Shown: one piece after another, positions 33,774 through 45,279 of the stretch
How positions within the stretch are numbered: position 1 is the stretch's first letter
Layout: each line of letters begins with the position of its first letter
Assembly: GCA_031216915.1 (NCBI GenBank)
Contig: CM062292.1
Span: 4,770,457 to 4,834,456 of the forward strand
DNA from: Pictodentalium vernedei
Taxonomy: Eukaryota; Mollusca; Scaphopoda; Dentaliida; Dentaliidae
Direction of reading: 5' to 3'
DNA: 64,000 bases
Made by a program: the position numbers and the translations under genes
Notes under the pieces: model-generated
Seen by the model: only the letters and a program-made list of their open reading frames with translations
The model's database searches: none
Told to the model about the DNA's origin: nothing

Positions 33774-36286
33774 ACCCTTTTTAGTTTTTTACCATTCATG
33801 AGAATATCAGGATGTCTGAAACTATTAGCTTTGTGGTTTGGGTTAATAATAATGTATTTGGTTTTATTGGCGTTCAGCGCGAGTTGATTTGCTGAGCACC
33901 ACTCATATATTTTATTGAGTTCATGATTGAAATGGTCAGCTATGGAACTGGATTTGGGGGCTAAGTCCACAGCAGTTGTGTCATCCGCAAATGACAAGAG
34001 GTTGAGAAATGTAGAACGACTGATATCATTTATGTATAATAAGAATAAGGTCGGCCCAAGAACTGAGCCCTGTGGGACTCCACACGTCAGTTCTATCAGT
34101 TCAGACTTTTCTTCACCATGTTGTACATATTGCACTCTATTCGAAAGATAGCTTTTAAACCAACAATTACTAATGCCTCTAAATCCATATTTTTCCATTT
34201 TGGTTATCAAGATGTTGTGTTTTATCGTATCGAATGCCTTGGATAGGTCAAGGAATGTCGCTAATGTATTGTTTTTACTTTGCTTATTATTTTCCGAACC
34301 TACAGATTTCAGTAATTGCATTACTAAATGTATGGTAGAATGATTTTTCCGAAAATCATATTGATGTTTATATAAGATATCAAATGTTTCGAGATATTTC
34401 GTGATTCTATTGCCCATGAGCTTTTCTAATACTTTAGACAAGACTGGTAAGATACTTATCGGCCGATAATTATTAAATACATTCTCATCTCCAGTTTTAA
34501 AAATCGGAATAACTCTCGCTGTCTTCATCCTATCAGGGACTATACCGTACATAAAAGACAAGTTAATAATGCGGGCTAAATGAGGAGCTATTGTGTTAAT
34601 TGAGTGTTTGATGAGGTTTGAAGTAATGCTATCACTATCCTCGGTATTTTTGGACCTAAGTGAATTGATAACGGCAACTACCTCGTATTCAGTTGTTGGA
34701 GTTATGTAGAAACTGTTTGGTTGATTATTATCCATGAAGTCCAGGAAGCTTTTTAGAGGTTTATTTATTTGTTCGCTAGTGCGTTTTCCTATGTTTGCGA
34801 AAAAGTTATTGAATTCCTGGGCTATTTCAGTTGTGTTGTTTATTTCTTTATTATTTTCTGTTACGAAAAATTGTGGCAAAGCGGTACAATGGTTGGTTTT
34901 AAGAAGAGCATCTTTAATAATTTGCCATGTTCTGCGTAAATTACCTTTGTTTTCTGATAATATGTTTGAATAGTACATTGCTTTACTTTGTTTTTTAATC
35001 TTGTTAAATATTTTACAATAGTTTTTATATTTTCTAATTTCTGCTCAGTTGGGTGTCTGAGTTTTTTGTTATAAAATTTAGATTTATTATTTGATGAGAT
35101 TAAGAGTCCTTTCGTCATCCAGGGTTTTTGTCTCATAGATTTTTTTCTTAATCGAGTATTTTTCAGAGGAAAGGCATTTTCAAAGGCTGATAGATAGATG
35201 TCCATAAAAATGTTCTATGCAAGATTCGGACAATTACATTCGAACACAGAAGAAAAGTCACTTTGAGACAGGAGCATTTAGAAGTCAGCTATACTGTCTG
35301 GATTAATATTTCCGCTTTTGAATTATTGGTAGAGTAGGTTTTCTGGCCTGTTTCAATATGAAAGGTTGCGAAATGATCTGAAACATCTGTGATGATTATT
35401 CCCGATAGGGATGTTAATAAGACATTGTTTGAGAATATGTGATCGATTAATGTGGCAGAATGACACGTTACTCTTGTGGGCTTAGTAATATGTGGTAAGA
35501 AGCCCTGGCTAATCATCGTATCTAAATAAATGTCAGTCTTCGCATGGACACCGATTTCAGTAAGTCAATGTTAAAGTCCCCCATTATGTATGATTGTTTA
35601 TTCTCCTGATTTATTTTGTCAGCTATTTCATTTAATTTAGTCAGAAACAAATCAACGTCTGCTTTAGGCTGCGTATTGGGTCTATATATTACCCCTAGTA
35701 GTTTAATAGACTTATTGAAATTGATTTCGATAAACAGGGATTCGAGGACGTGTGGGATAAATACTGAAAGATCCCGACGAATCTTAAAAGCTATATCTTC
35801 CTTGATGAACATTCCAATACCACCACGTCCATCATCACCATCGGGTCGTGTACTACTTATAAGGGGGTGGTAACCATTTAGTGTGTAAGAACATTTCGGA
35901 GGAATTCGAAATATTTCAGACAGGCCTATGATATCAAAGTGATTGTGGGAATTTTGTGTTTTAAACAGAAACTCATTAAACGGATCCCAGTGAGCTTTAA
36001 GACTTTGACAGGTTAAATGGAGAATCGAGAATTGTTCTTGCTGTTGCTTAAACTTGGATGGCATTTCTTCCGGTAAATAATATTTACAATGCTTTTTAAG
36101 AACATTAGAGGGCAAACCACTGCTAGATGGTGTCTCACGGGCTCTCTCATTAAAAATTAATTGTAAATCATAGTCCAGATTATCCTGGATCTCGTCCAAC
36201 GAGATGCTGCTATTCGACGACATTATAGCAAGGGGGTCGGTCACCAGGTCGTAGTCGTTCATGCTACTGAGCGTCCACATGTGCAT
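33767..36286 (-). pseudogene. Non-LTR retrotransposon ORF2 (endonuclease + reverse transcriptase), broken
   Basis: The minus-strand ORF begins near 36286 (alternative Met at 36262) with ~90 residues of unknown N-terminus. The AP-like endonuclease follows: IIGLSE, GRGGIGMF, GVIYRPNT, GDFNIDLL at ~35560, then in another frame ATLIDHIF and SDHF. A third frame carries the linker and a fourth the RT from ~34978. RT motifs are intact over 400 residues: FLDLSKAFDTIKHN, GVPQGSVLGP and FADDT at ~33977-33991. This combination is typical of Jockey/CR1-group LINEs. Three frameshifts (near 35.55, 35.28 and 34.97 kb) break the endonuclease and linker. The frame stops at 33767 just after the RT, so the C-terminal part and 3' UTR are missing, which is unusual for a LINE. 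Confidence 0.9.
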
Positions 36287-36514
36287 TCACAGGAAACCAT
36301 AACTGAAAATCAATGTATTCACATTTGAGTAAAATTTTGAATTGTTCAAGCAGAGTCTTATGCAGTGTTGAAAAGGTTAAATATATACACCCGTTAAAAT
36401 ACAAAAATATAAACAAAAACATATATACACATTTCATGTTCATGTAAATGACTATGTTATAAAAATTTTGAAGGAGGAGCATAGTTTAATAATTAATATA
36501 CATGAGGTTTCTGT

Positions 36515-36720
36515 CTATTCTAGTGTGTGTGGGGGGGGGGGGGGGGCTAAATGTACTAATAACTATAAAATATATTTTCTAGTCTCTAGTGGGTGTGTGG
36601 GGGGGACTAAATGTACTAATAACTATAAAATATAATATTTCTCTCTAGTGGGGGAAGGGGACTAAATGTACTAATATCTATAAAATATAATATTTCAATA
36701 ACTATAAAATATAATATATC
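36515..36720 (+). repeat. G-rich tandem repeat, ~70-80 bp, 3 copies
   Basis: Each unit has CTAGTG followed by a G run (17, 7 and 4 plus 4 G) and then ACTAAATGTACTAATA and CTATAAAATATA. The DNA 36290-36514 shows no gene. Confidence 0.85.
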
Positions 36721-36769
36721 AAACTTTCATTTAGAAGGTGGTGAGTTAAAGTGTGGAGAAGATCAATCA

Positions 36770-36900
36770 ATATTTTCCACGTGCAGCCCCAAGGCTGAAA
36801 ATATTAATTGGTCTATCCCCAAATAATGAATATAGACTCTTCCAATTGTTTCCATTGAACCGACATGGAAGATATCATGAGGGTTTAAAGTTAAACGCAA
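36770..36900. mobile_element. MITE family G, fragment 3 (inverted)
   Basis: AATTGGTCTATCCCC, GAATATAGACTCTTCCAATT, CGACATGGAAGATAT and GGGTTTAAAGTTAA match the other G copies. 36901-37175 has no gene. Confidence 0.6.
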
Positions 36901-37175
36901 ACATCAAGTAGTGGCGCTCGGAAACCCATACCGGCAATACAATGATGGTTCCAACCATCACACACTTTGTGGGAAAAAAACGTCTCAACAGAATATTGGC
37001 AGATGGAAAACGTTGAGGGAATGTGTTCCAAATTGTTATCTATGGACGTATATATCTGAAGGGTCTCAGCGTTCAGTTGATGTCAAAGCCGTGGATCAGT
37101 GATATGGAAAAGTATGAAATATTGCGCAATAGAAAAACAAAAGTGGGCTCAACTGTAGTTCTCAGAAATTTGCTA

Positions 37176-37425
37176 TTAACCCTTTACTCAACGCAGACGA
37201 TATCAAAATTTATTATTTTAAATATCATTTTTTTAAATTTTTCAACAAATTTCAACAAAACCATATCATGTGACCTCTCGTTGGAACGAGCGCGATGCGC
37301 TCGTTCCAACGAGGGGTCACATGACATGGTGTTTGTTGAAATTGTTTGAAAAATAATATTTTTTCAACTGCTGAATTTGCATATTACGCGGGCGGATGCG
37401 GCCGATTCGTTGGGTAAAGGGTTAA
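37176..37425. mobile_element. MITE family A, copy 7, complete (250 bp)
   Basis: TTAA-CCCTTTACTCAACGCAG to CGATTCGTTGGGTAAAGGG-TTAA. The centre is a long hairpin (TTCAACAAAACCATATCATG ... tip GAACGAGCGC/GCGCTCGTTC). TTAA on both sides and CCC-starting ends are the piggyBac signature. Confidence 0.95.
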
Positions 37426-37779
37426 AGCAATTTCTTGTTCACACGTTTGTTGCCGACATCCATTGTACAAACTAATTGCATCACCTCTATGATAAGCATG
37501 AGCAGAGGTCCAAAGGCATCGACACAGCTTTGCAGACATGCATATGATGAAATGATGGAAGTGATATCCAGACACTGCTATAAAACATTAGCACATCAAA
37601 AGATTACCCAAATTCTTTAGTAGTTTATGGTTGTCTCAAGACTCTAAGGACTTATGTTTCATAATGGTTAAAGCAACAATACATTTCCCATGTTTTGATA
37701 TTGAAATTTCCTTTTCGGGCATGCATGTCTTGCCTTGAAAAAAATAACGTCGGCTCATTTTACACTTTCGCCGCATAAT
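37426..37779. other. No recognisable gene; left flank of the LTR element
   Basis: Ends with TAAT immediately before the 5' LTR, the likely target site. Confidence 0.5.
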
Positions 37780-38042
37780 TGTGGTACTGGAGAAGATCTG
37801 AGAGTCCATTTGGTGAGAGGTGTCATCCGGAGATACTCCCGAAGAGGAAAAATAGCATTACCTCCCTTTAACCACTGGATTGAGGCAGGCACGCAGAAAT
37901 AGATCATTCAATGACAGCCTTTGTTACAAGATAGAAGTAAACTTCTCCCAAGTCTGCGAGCTACGCTCATTGTTGAATCACTAAGGTATAATTAATTCTC
38001 ATTATATCAAATATAATGAATTTATGATGCGATATTGCATCA
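37780..38042 (+). repeat. 5' LTR (263 bp)
   Basis: Begins TGTGGTACTGGAGAAG and ends ATATTGCATCA. It matches 45280-45542 except for three C/T differences. The sequence ATATAATGAATTTATG near the end could hold promoter or poly(A) elements. Confidence 0.95.
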
Positions 38043-38060
38043 TTTGGCGACGATGATAAA
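38043..38060 (+). promoter_or_regulatory. Primer-binding-site candidate
   Basis: TGGCGACGATGATAAA starts two bases after the LTR. TGG is the complement of a tRNA CCA end. I cannot name the tRNA. Confidence 0.6.
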
Positions 38061-38645
38061 AATTGAATAACGGGGATTTAATGATGTACTGTCATTCAAC
38101 AATCTCGGAATTTCGTCAATAAACCGAAATATGCAAATAAACTGTGTGTTTTCCCATAAAATCTTCATTGGAAGGTCTTTAATTGCTCTCTAATGAAGAA
38201 ATATTAAATTTGTAGGCAATATTCTAACATTTTGTTCCTTTATTTTGCAATATTTTCGGAATTATTTTTTGTTTCAATCCGATTTTCCCGCCGTTGTCAA
38301 GATAAACAATGACCGGAAATTGGTGTCACGTCCGATGATAAAATTTTTGGGAATAATTTTTTTTTTCCTGAAACGATAGACAATTCTATAAATCATTGAG
38401 TATAAGCATGACACCTTACAATTTCATAAAGTTTCCTTGTCTGATCAAAAATTTTGTTGTCAAATTTTTCACAAAAATGTTATTGAAATTTGTTGTTTTT
38501 TGCAACTCAACTGAATTATCGGTCATCACATACTTTTGAATTAACATTGGTGGTGGATTTTCAGATTTTTTTCTCCACACAATCATTTTGTTTCCAAACA
38601 GCACATTTTATTTTTTTCTCACTTGATCCACCGGTTATTGCAGTC

Positions 38646-40698
38646 ATGGTAAGAATAAATGTCCAAACTGCAACAGCAGAACAATTTAAAAAAATAGACA
38701 AAATTGGTGATGCTAAAGCCCACAAATTAATAAGATGTCGAGATGCAAAAGGATTTTTAGACCTCTCTGATTTGCATAAAGAAACTGAGATCCCACTTGA
38801 CACCTGGTCTCATTGGCTTGTAAATGGCCTGATTACTTTAAGAGGGGCTAGTCCTGAATCTTCAGATACTGAAGAAAGAAAAAAACAGGAAATCTTTCAG
38901 AAACAGGTTCTAGAAAAATTTGATTTCCTCACCAACACAATAAAAACACTGCAGGATGATAATACAAAATTAAAAAAAAAATTAGATGCTACACAATCAA
39001 TGAAAAAAGACATAGATGTCCAAGTTTCGAACAGCAAAGAGGCGGAAGAAAAAATAGATAAATTTAATAAGAAGTATAAACAATTCTGTGATGAACTTGA
39101 AAAAGATAGAAAAAGTATTGACAGGTCATTAAACATAAAAACTGAGCAAGACTCATTCAGTGACATCTTAAATGTAATTCCTAAAAATCGCAGATATTTG
39201 GAGAGACGTTCGGATAGGCGTAACCCAAGACATACCAAACCTAGTGACACTGCAAATTCTTCTGAAGCTGAACTTTCAGAAAGTGATTTAAAATAAAAAA
39301 AACAAAAGAAAAAATCAGATAGAAAATCACACCACAGACATAAGTACTTAAATGAAACTGAGACAGATTCTGAAACGGACGACAAACCTAAGCATGCTCG
39401 CAGTACACATAAATCACATTCAAAATTGCACCACAAGAAATATTCAGATTCCAGTTCGGAAACATCTGGCGATAAAAAATCTGAACATTCACATAAAAGT
39501 AGAAGCTTTAGCTCCTCTGAATCTGACCATGAATACACAAATGCACATCATAGATATCATAGACGAAATCGAAGCAAGAGCCCTCTCCGTCCTAAAATGC
39601 CCACATTCTCTGGAAATGGAACACAAAACTGGGAACCGTTCATTTTCCAGTTTGAACGCATTACAAATAGAAGGGGGTGGGATAAAAAAAAAAATTAAAC
39701 AGACTAATTGACTGTTTGAAAGATACTGCCCTTGAATATGTCAATATTATGGAGCTAGGTTATCATTATAAAACACTAAAAGAAGAACTTAAATTAAGAT
39801 TTAGCCACAAAGAGGCCCCTGTCTCTGCCAGACGCCAGTTACAATTTGTCCGTCAGAAGGAAACTGAAACATTAGAGGAATTCTCTCAAAGGGTACATTT
39901 CCTTACATTTGATGGCTATAAAAAGAGTGACACTGACACAATTCACAAAATTTCTACAGAAGCTTTTTTTAAGGGGTTGCCGAGATAAGGAAGCGGCTAA
40001 ATCGGCAATGGAAAAGGAGCCCAGTACAGTTCATGAAGCATTGAAATTTGTTAAAGCTTCAATTGCTAATCAGCGGTCCCTGTTTGGTTACAGATCTTCT
40101 GGTTATGCTTCTGGTTACGCACAGCGTCATGTGTCATTTAATGAACCAGATTATAATGATTACAAAATTGACCAAGTCACTACAAATCCTATTACTTAGA
40201 AAATGAGGTAAAAGAAATGAGGAAATTAATTGGAGAGCTCACTGATGTGGTACTAAAAAATCAGAATAAAAGCCCTGAAAGATTTAGGCCAAACAGTCCC
40301 TACAGAGGACAATTTCAAAAACAAAATCAGTATCAAAATGCGCCATACAGCAATTTTGGAAATTCCCGTTTTTCCCCCTGCAGCAATTTTGGGAATTCTC
40401 GCTCTCCTCCACCAACAGTGAGGTCTCCACAACCATCAGTAAGATCTTCCCCGCCACAAAGCTCTTTTGGCTCACCTAGACATTTTGGGCCCAATTCTGA
40501 ATCTTGGGGAAAACCTTTATCTCCTAAATCTTCAGCTTCCTGGGAAGAAACTCCTCAGGTCAATTCTGGAATAGTCGACAAAAATGAACTTCCTAAATCT
40601 GTAAACACAATTGAAGGTGAACCAAAAGATTCGTTAAATGAACAGGGGTTAAGTGTGAAGGCCAACACTTGGCCCAGGTTTCACAGGGCCTTGTAAAT
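38646..40698 (+). pseudogene. gag with N-terminal helix-hairpin-helix-like region, broken
   Basis: Starts at the ATG at 38646. Residues ~3-60 (INVQTATAEQFKKI, KIGDAKAHKLI, then a GFLDLSDL turn) have the layout of the ComEA-type helix-hairpin-helix DNA-binding fold. A coiled-coil-like Lys/Glu region (~80-170) and Ser/His/Lys-rich linker follow. The capsid-like part begins at PTFSGNG (~39600) and continues through RRQLQFVRQKETETLEEFSQ. The C-terminus is rich in Ser, Pro, Asn and Gly, with no CCHC zinc knuckle visible. Breaks: in-frame TAA at 39294-39296, a frameshift at an A11 run (~39684-39694), and frameshifts near 39985 and 40195. The last gag frame overlaps pol by ~30 nt with pol in the -1 frame. 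Confidence 0.85.
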
Positions 40699-43195
40699 TT
40701 TTATGATTTCCAGGACATTGTAGTGAAAAGGGTTGAGGGGTCAACAATAACTGTAAATATTAAAGTTAACAACCAAGTGACCCCAGCCATTGTTGACACA
40801 GCAGCCATGCTAACCCTCATGGATGAAAATTACTTTTTACAATGCTATTCTGACAAAGTGCCTTCCTCATATGTCCGTCTTCGAGGCATTTCAAGGCAAC
40901 CAATTTTGGGAAAAATTTATTCTAACGTGGAGCTGCAAGTGGGATCTAAAATTTTCAAATGGAATGTCTGTGTTGCCCCACTTGCAGACCCTTTCATTCT
41001 TGGGTTGGATTTTCTGTCAGACAATAGTTGTATTGTCAATCTGAAAAATAACACCATTAAAGTTGGAGGGGAGGTAATTTCTGCTACTTTGAAGACTAAT
41101 AATGGTGTTGTTGATTCAGATACAAGAGTTTCACGAGTTGAGGTCACTAAAGGTGTTGTTATCCCCCCAAACTCATGTGGATTTGTGTCAGTCAAATTAA
41201 AGGAGTCTTTGCCAGATATTTTTGTCATTGAGCCTGTTACCGAACATAAAGGTATACTGGCATCAACTGTACTAGGTAAGGGAGACAAGTCAATCATGCA
41301 GGTGATAAACGACACCAATAAATATGTAAGAGTTAAAAGAGGTTTGCATATTGGAAATGCTGAGTCAGCCAGTTCTATTATCAGCCCTTCTGAGGATGAT
41401 GTCAAGTCAGTCTTTCTTGTAGATTATGTCAGCAATGGGTTGCAAAGCTGTAATTTTGATATTGTTCTTGACAAACTGAAATTGGAGATTCCTGATCATT
41501 TAAAAGAGTTGTTTGATAGGAGTGTACAAAATTTGTCTGAAAAACAATCTGCACAAGTTGGGCAGCTTCTCATCAATTTCAGTGATATTTTTGCGAAACA
41601 TGATTTGGATTTGGGTTGTGTTTCGGCTGTGATAAATACAGGAAATGATCCACCTGTGAAGCAAAAACTTCGTAGAACTCCAATTTCATTTCAAGAGCAA
41701 GAAAAGCAACATTTGCAAAAGATGTTAGATTCAGGCGTAATTCGACCCTCATCTTCTGATTGGGCTTCGGCCCCACTTTCAGTTCGTAAAAAGGATGGAT
41801 CAGTTAGGTGGTGTATCGACTATAGGGCCTTGAATGAAAAGACAGTTGAAGATTGCTTTCCTCTCCCGAACATTGAAGACTGTCTTGATACACTTTATGG
41901 CACTCAATTTTTTTCGACTCTTGATATGGCCTCGGGTTATTACCAGTTACCACTTAATCCATCAGACATGAAAAAGACTGCCTTCATAACTCGATATGGG
42001 TTGTTCGAACACACCAGGATGGGCTTTGGATTATGCAATGCGCAGGCAACGTTTCAGCGGGCTATGGAGCTTGTTTTACGTGGTTTAACTTGGCAGGAAG
42101 TACTTGTGTATTTGGATGATATAATCGTCCTTGGCAAAAACTTTCAAAGTGCATTTACAAACTTGGAAACAGTGTTCTCAAGGTTTCGAAAGGCAAACTT
42201 GAAATTCAAGCCCAAAAAGTGCGAGTTGTTTAAAAAGGAAGTTGAGTTTCTGGGTAAAAAGGTTAGCAAAGATGGAGTCTTGGTCTCGTCAAGCAAAATT
42301 GAAGCAGTGTTGAATTGGCCGGTTCCCAAAACTCATCAACAATTACAATCATTTTTGGGTTTCATTAATTATCATTGTGATCATGTACCAGGTTTTGCTG
42401 AACTCACTGCACAATTGTTTGAATTACCATGCTAGAAGGGAGAATTCTTATGGAGCCCTCACCATCAAGTAGCTTTTGATAAATTAAAAACAATTTTGAT
42501 TTCACCACTAGTATTGGCATATCCTTCTCCCAATGGACTTTTCATTCTAGACACTGATGCTTCTGACACTATAGGTGCAGAACTTTCTCAAATTCAAGAC
42601 TCTGGGCAAAAAGTAATTTGTTACGCCAGTCATATCCTACCTAAACCACAGAGAAAGTATTGTACAACTAGGAAGGAGCTGTTGGCAGTAGTGAAATTCT
42701 GCAGTCACTTTCGGCACTATCTTCTTGGCAGACATTTTGTCTTGAGAACTGATCATGGTTTGGTTTGGCTCATGAGATTCAATTTCTCTTGCCCACAGAC
42801 GGGAAACCTGGACAAATCCTTGGCAGACATCCATTCTCAACTCCCTTCTGATTCTGATTTAGGGGCGACAACAGATGCTGGCTCTGATGAAGTGTCAGAT
42901 TTGGGAGACCCTGAGAATGAGGATGCTGTGAGTGCTGGAGTAGATTCAGGGGCGGCACCTGCTGCTGGCTCTGATCATAACACCAGCCATGTAAACAGCG
43001 ACAGTACCTGTGGCGCATCTATGAAAAAAACTGAACACAACTGGTAATTCGGGCTCGACTGCTGACACTAGTCCCGATTTATTCGACTTTCTGGATCATA
43101 CAGATCTTCCCACATTATTTCAGGAGGACGGCTTCACATCAACTGGTAGGAGGATTCGCCAACCACAAAGATTTAAAGACTATGACTTGCATTAA
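40690..43195 (+). pseudogene. pol: protease, reverse transcriptase, RNase H; integrase deleted
   Basis: Protease region: IVDTAAMLTLM at 40789-40821 and FILGLDFLS (~40999). Its active-site triplet reads DTA rather than DTG or DSG. RT: SVRWCIDYRALN, FSTLDMASGYYQL, then VYLDDI with YLDD at 42109-42120, all intact. A TAG at 42433-42435 interrupts the connection region, after which RNase H resumes in the same frame (LDTDAS ~42548, LRTDHG ~42739). At about 42780 the frame jumps from the end of RNase H to an acidic, Ser/Asp-rich tail, so the zinc-binding and DDE integrase domains (normally >1 kb) are absent. A frameshift at an A7 run (~43023-43030) precedes the basic end GRRIRQPQRFKDYDLH, stop 43193-43195. 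Confidence 0.9.
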
Positions 43196-43301
43196 CCATC
43201 AGCATGAATGGCAACTTGCATTTTCTTTCACAGCACAAACTAACAGTTCAAGATCATGAAATAAATTATTGCTCAGGCCATTCAAATATTATTTGTTTTA
43301 G

Positions 43302-44837
43302 ATGGAATTTGATACTCTCGATGAGAAGTACTTCATTCCTGATTACGAGGAAGATTGTCAGCAAAATCAAAGTACATCAACAGTTTCTGAAGAAATTACT
43401 GAATCAAGAAATGTTTTGATAAACCTTGACAATATTCCATCTGCCTCTACTTCCAAGAAGAGAAAAAGAAAAGCTTGTCCACGTGTGATGGAACTGCAAC
43501 TCATCTGAAGCGACATGTTGTGAGAAGCCATCTACCTGAGTTCATTAGCTCGGAAACAGCTTGCTGGCACATGAAGCCTCTCGAAAGTAGAGGTAAACAA
43601 AATGTCAAAACTCCTAACATTGAAACATGGTGTTTATTAGTAAATGGAATGTTCCATTTTCTCCGTCACATGCTGGGGTTATTTACTATCTTGGATCTTT
43701 TCCAGTATGTGATTGTTAGTCAATTATTTCCCCCTGCTGATAAATCAGCCTTGGAATTTAGTTCTGAGGAACGACCTTTCATGTCCTATTATGAAGAACA
43801 CCATGGTTGTCTTAGAGTTATAGAGGAGAGTACATTCACACTGTCACCCCCAAACCACATTAGTTGTTTACTTCACTGGAGAATTCTGTGTAATTTATTA
43901 AGTCAGTTGAAAATCAAATATCCCCATATTTTAAGTGACTTCGGAAAATTATATTCTCCAATGACCGTATCAGGAATACCAGTACTCTCCGCTTCTGAGG
44001 TTCCAACTTTCGCCTGCAACTTTATTGACTCCCATTTTCATCCAGATCAACTTCTGAAATATTCCACATTTGATACTATGGACCTGTTGGAATCTGTTGT
44101 AAATCAGACTGAATATTGGTTGTTGCATGGAATATGTAATTTTGTTTATCCTGAATCATGGAAGTTGCACAAAAACATTCTGGGGAATGCTAGGTTCCAT
44201 GCAACATTTGGGATTCACCCTCATTTACTGACCCCACATTTTGTATTGAAATATGCTAAAAAGTTGGAACATCAGATTCCATCAACCTCTTGTGTGGCCC
44301 TAGGTGAGATAGGTATGGATTTCACTACCAAATGTAAGTGTAAACCACAGTGCATGAATAGAAACCAATGTAAACTTAACAAAACAAAGGCTCAGAAAGA
44401 TTTTCTGAAATTAGTCCTTCCAATGCCAGAGAGATTTCAAAAAGTTCTAATCTTACAAAACAGGCGAAGCTGCCGAAACCATTTTACAGCTTTTGATTGA
44501 GCTAAATTTAACACACCTGCCTATTCACCGCCATTGTTTTATTGGCACTATAGATGAAATTAAGAATTGGCAGGCTATTGTACCCAATGTATACTTTGGA
44601 TTCACATCAAAATCTGTTGCTGACCCAGAAACTTGTAAGGCTCTAACTCACATAAAGTATACCAAGATATTGCTTGAATCAGACTCTCCATACCTGTCCA
44701 CCATTCCACATTCAAAATCAAGTTCTCCATGGGAGATTTTGAGGTCTGTGGAAAAAATTGCAACACTAAAAAGTTTGCCTATTCCGTGCTTGCTGGAAGC
44801 AATCAGTCAAAATGCCAGCAAGTTATACCACCTGTAA
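43302..44837 (+). pseudogene. ORF3: zinc finger plus TatD-family metal-dependent nuclease, broken
   Basis: Lies between pol and the 3' LTR. The first ~60 codons are acidic, followed by a basic KKRKRK stretch. A C2H2-like finger (CP.. CDGTATHLKRHVVRSH) is split by a one-base indel near 43483. About 170 residues of unknown sequence follow. The TatD domain then begins: FIDSHFHPD with the His-x-His pair at 44033-44041, FGIHPH, ALGEIGMD with metal Glu at 44305-44307, a CKCKPQC...C insert, IHRHCFIG with His at 44532, and LLESDSPYL with Asp at 44692-44694. A frameshift near 44440-44460 falls where the fourth ligand His should be. TatD proteins are Mg-dependent 3'-5' exo/endonucleases of TIM-barrel fold. 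Its place is that of env in other elements. Family assignment is firm; role in the element is inference. Confidence 0.85.
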
Positions 44838-45268
44838 AATAAAACAAACATGTAGAAATCTTATTGTAAAAATGTGAATATTTGAATTGTAAAAAGATAT
44901 CTGAATACATCAGTTGCGAAATTGTCTCATGTAGGGAGGTTTCTAATTGCTACCTTACAATGAGTTCGCATCTGATTGTGTTTAGGCATAAAAAAAAAAT
45001 ATTGTACATAATGCCATATGTGAATAGATCAAACTTCTTTTTTGGTTTGCTCGCAGGGAGGGGGGGGGGGGTTCAATTCTACATCCTTGCTCAATATTCA
45101 TGAATGTAGGGAGGTCCTTCAAATTGCTTCCTTACAAAGAATACATTTAATGAGCAAAGAAATATCTTCTTCCATATTCACGTCTGTTGCACCTGCCCTC
45201 TTCCATAATTAAAGATTTACTTCCAACAACTTCTGTTTATCTTCAAGTTAGCATAGATGCTAAATATG

Positions 45269-45279
45269 CAAGGGAGGAG
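45269..45279 (+). promoter_or_regulatory. Polypurine tract
   Basis: AAGGGAGGAG abuts the 3' LTR, the expected site for plus-strand priming. Confidence 0.75.

Noticed and set aside
38897..39538. 213-codon minus-strand ORF opposite gag
   Set aside because: Antisense shadow of the Lys/Ser-rich gag; no features of its own.
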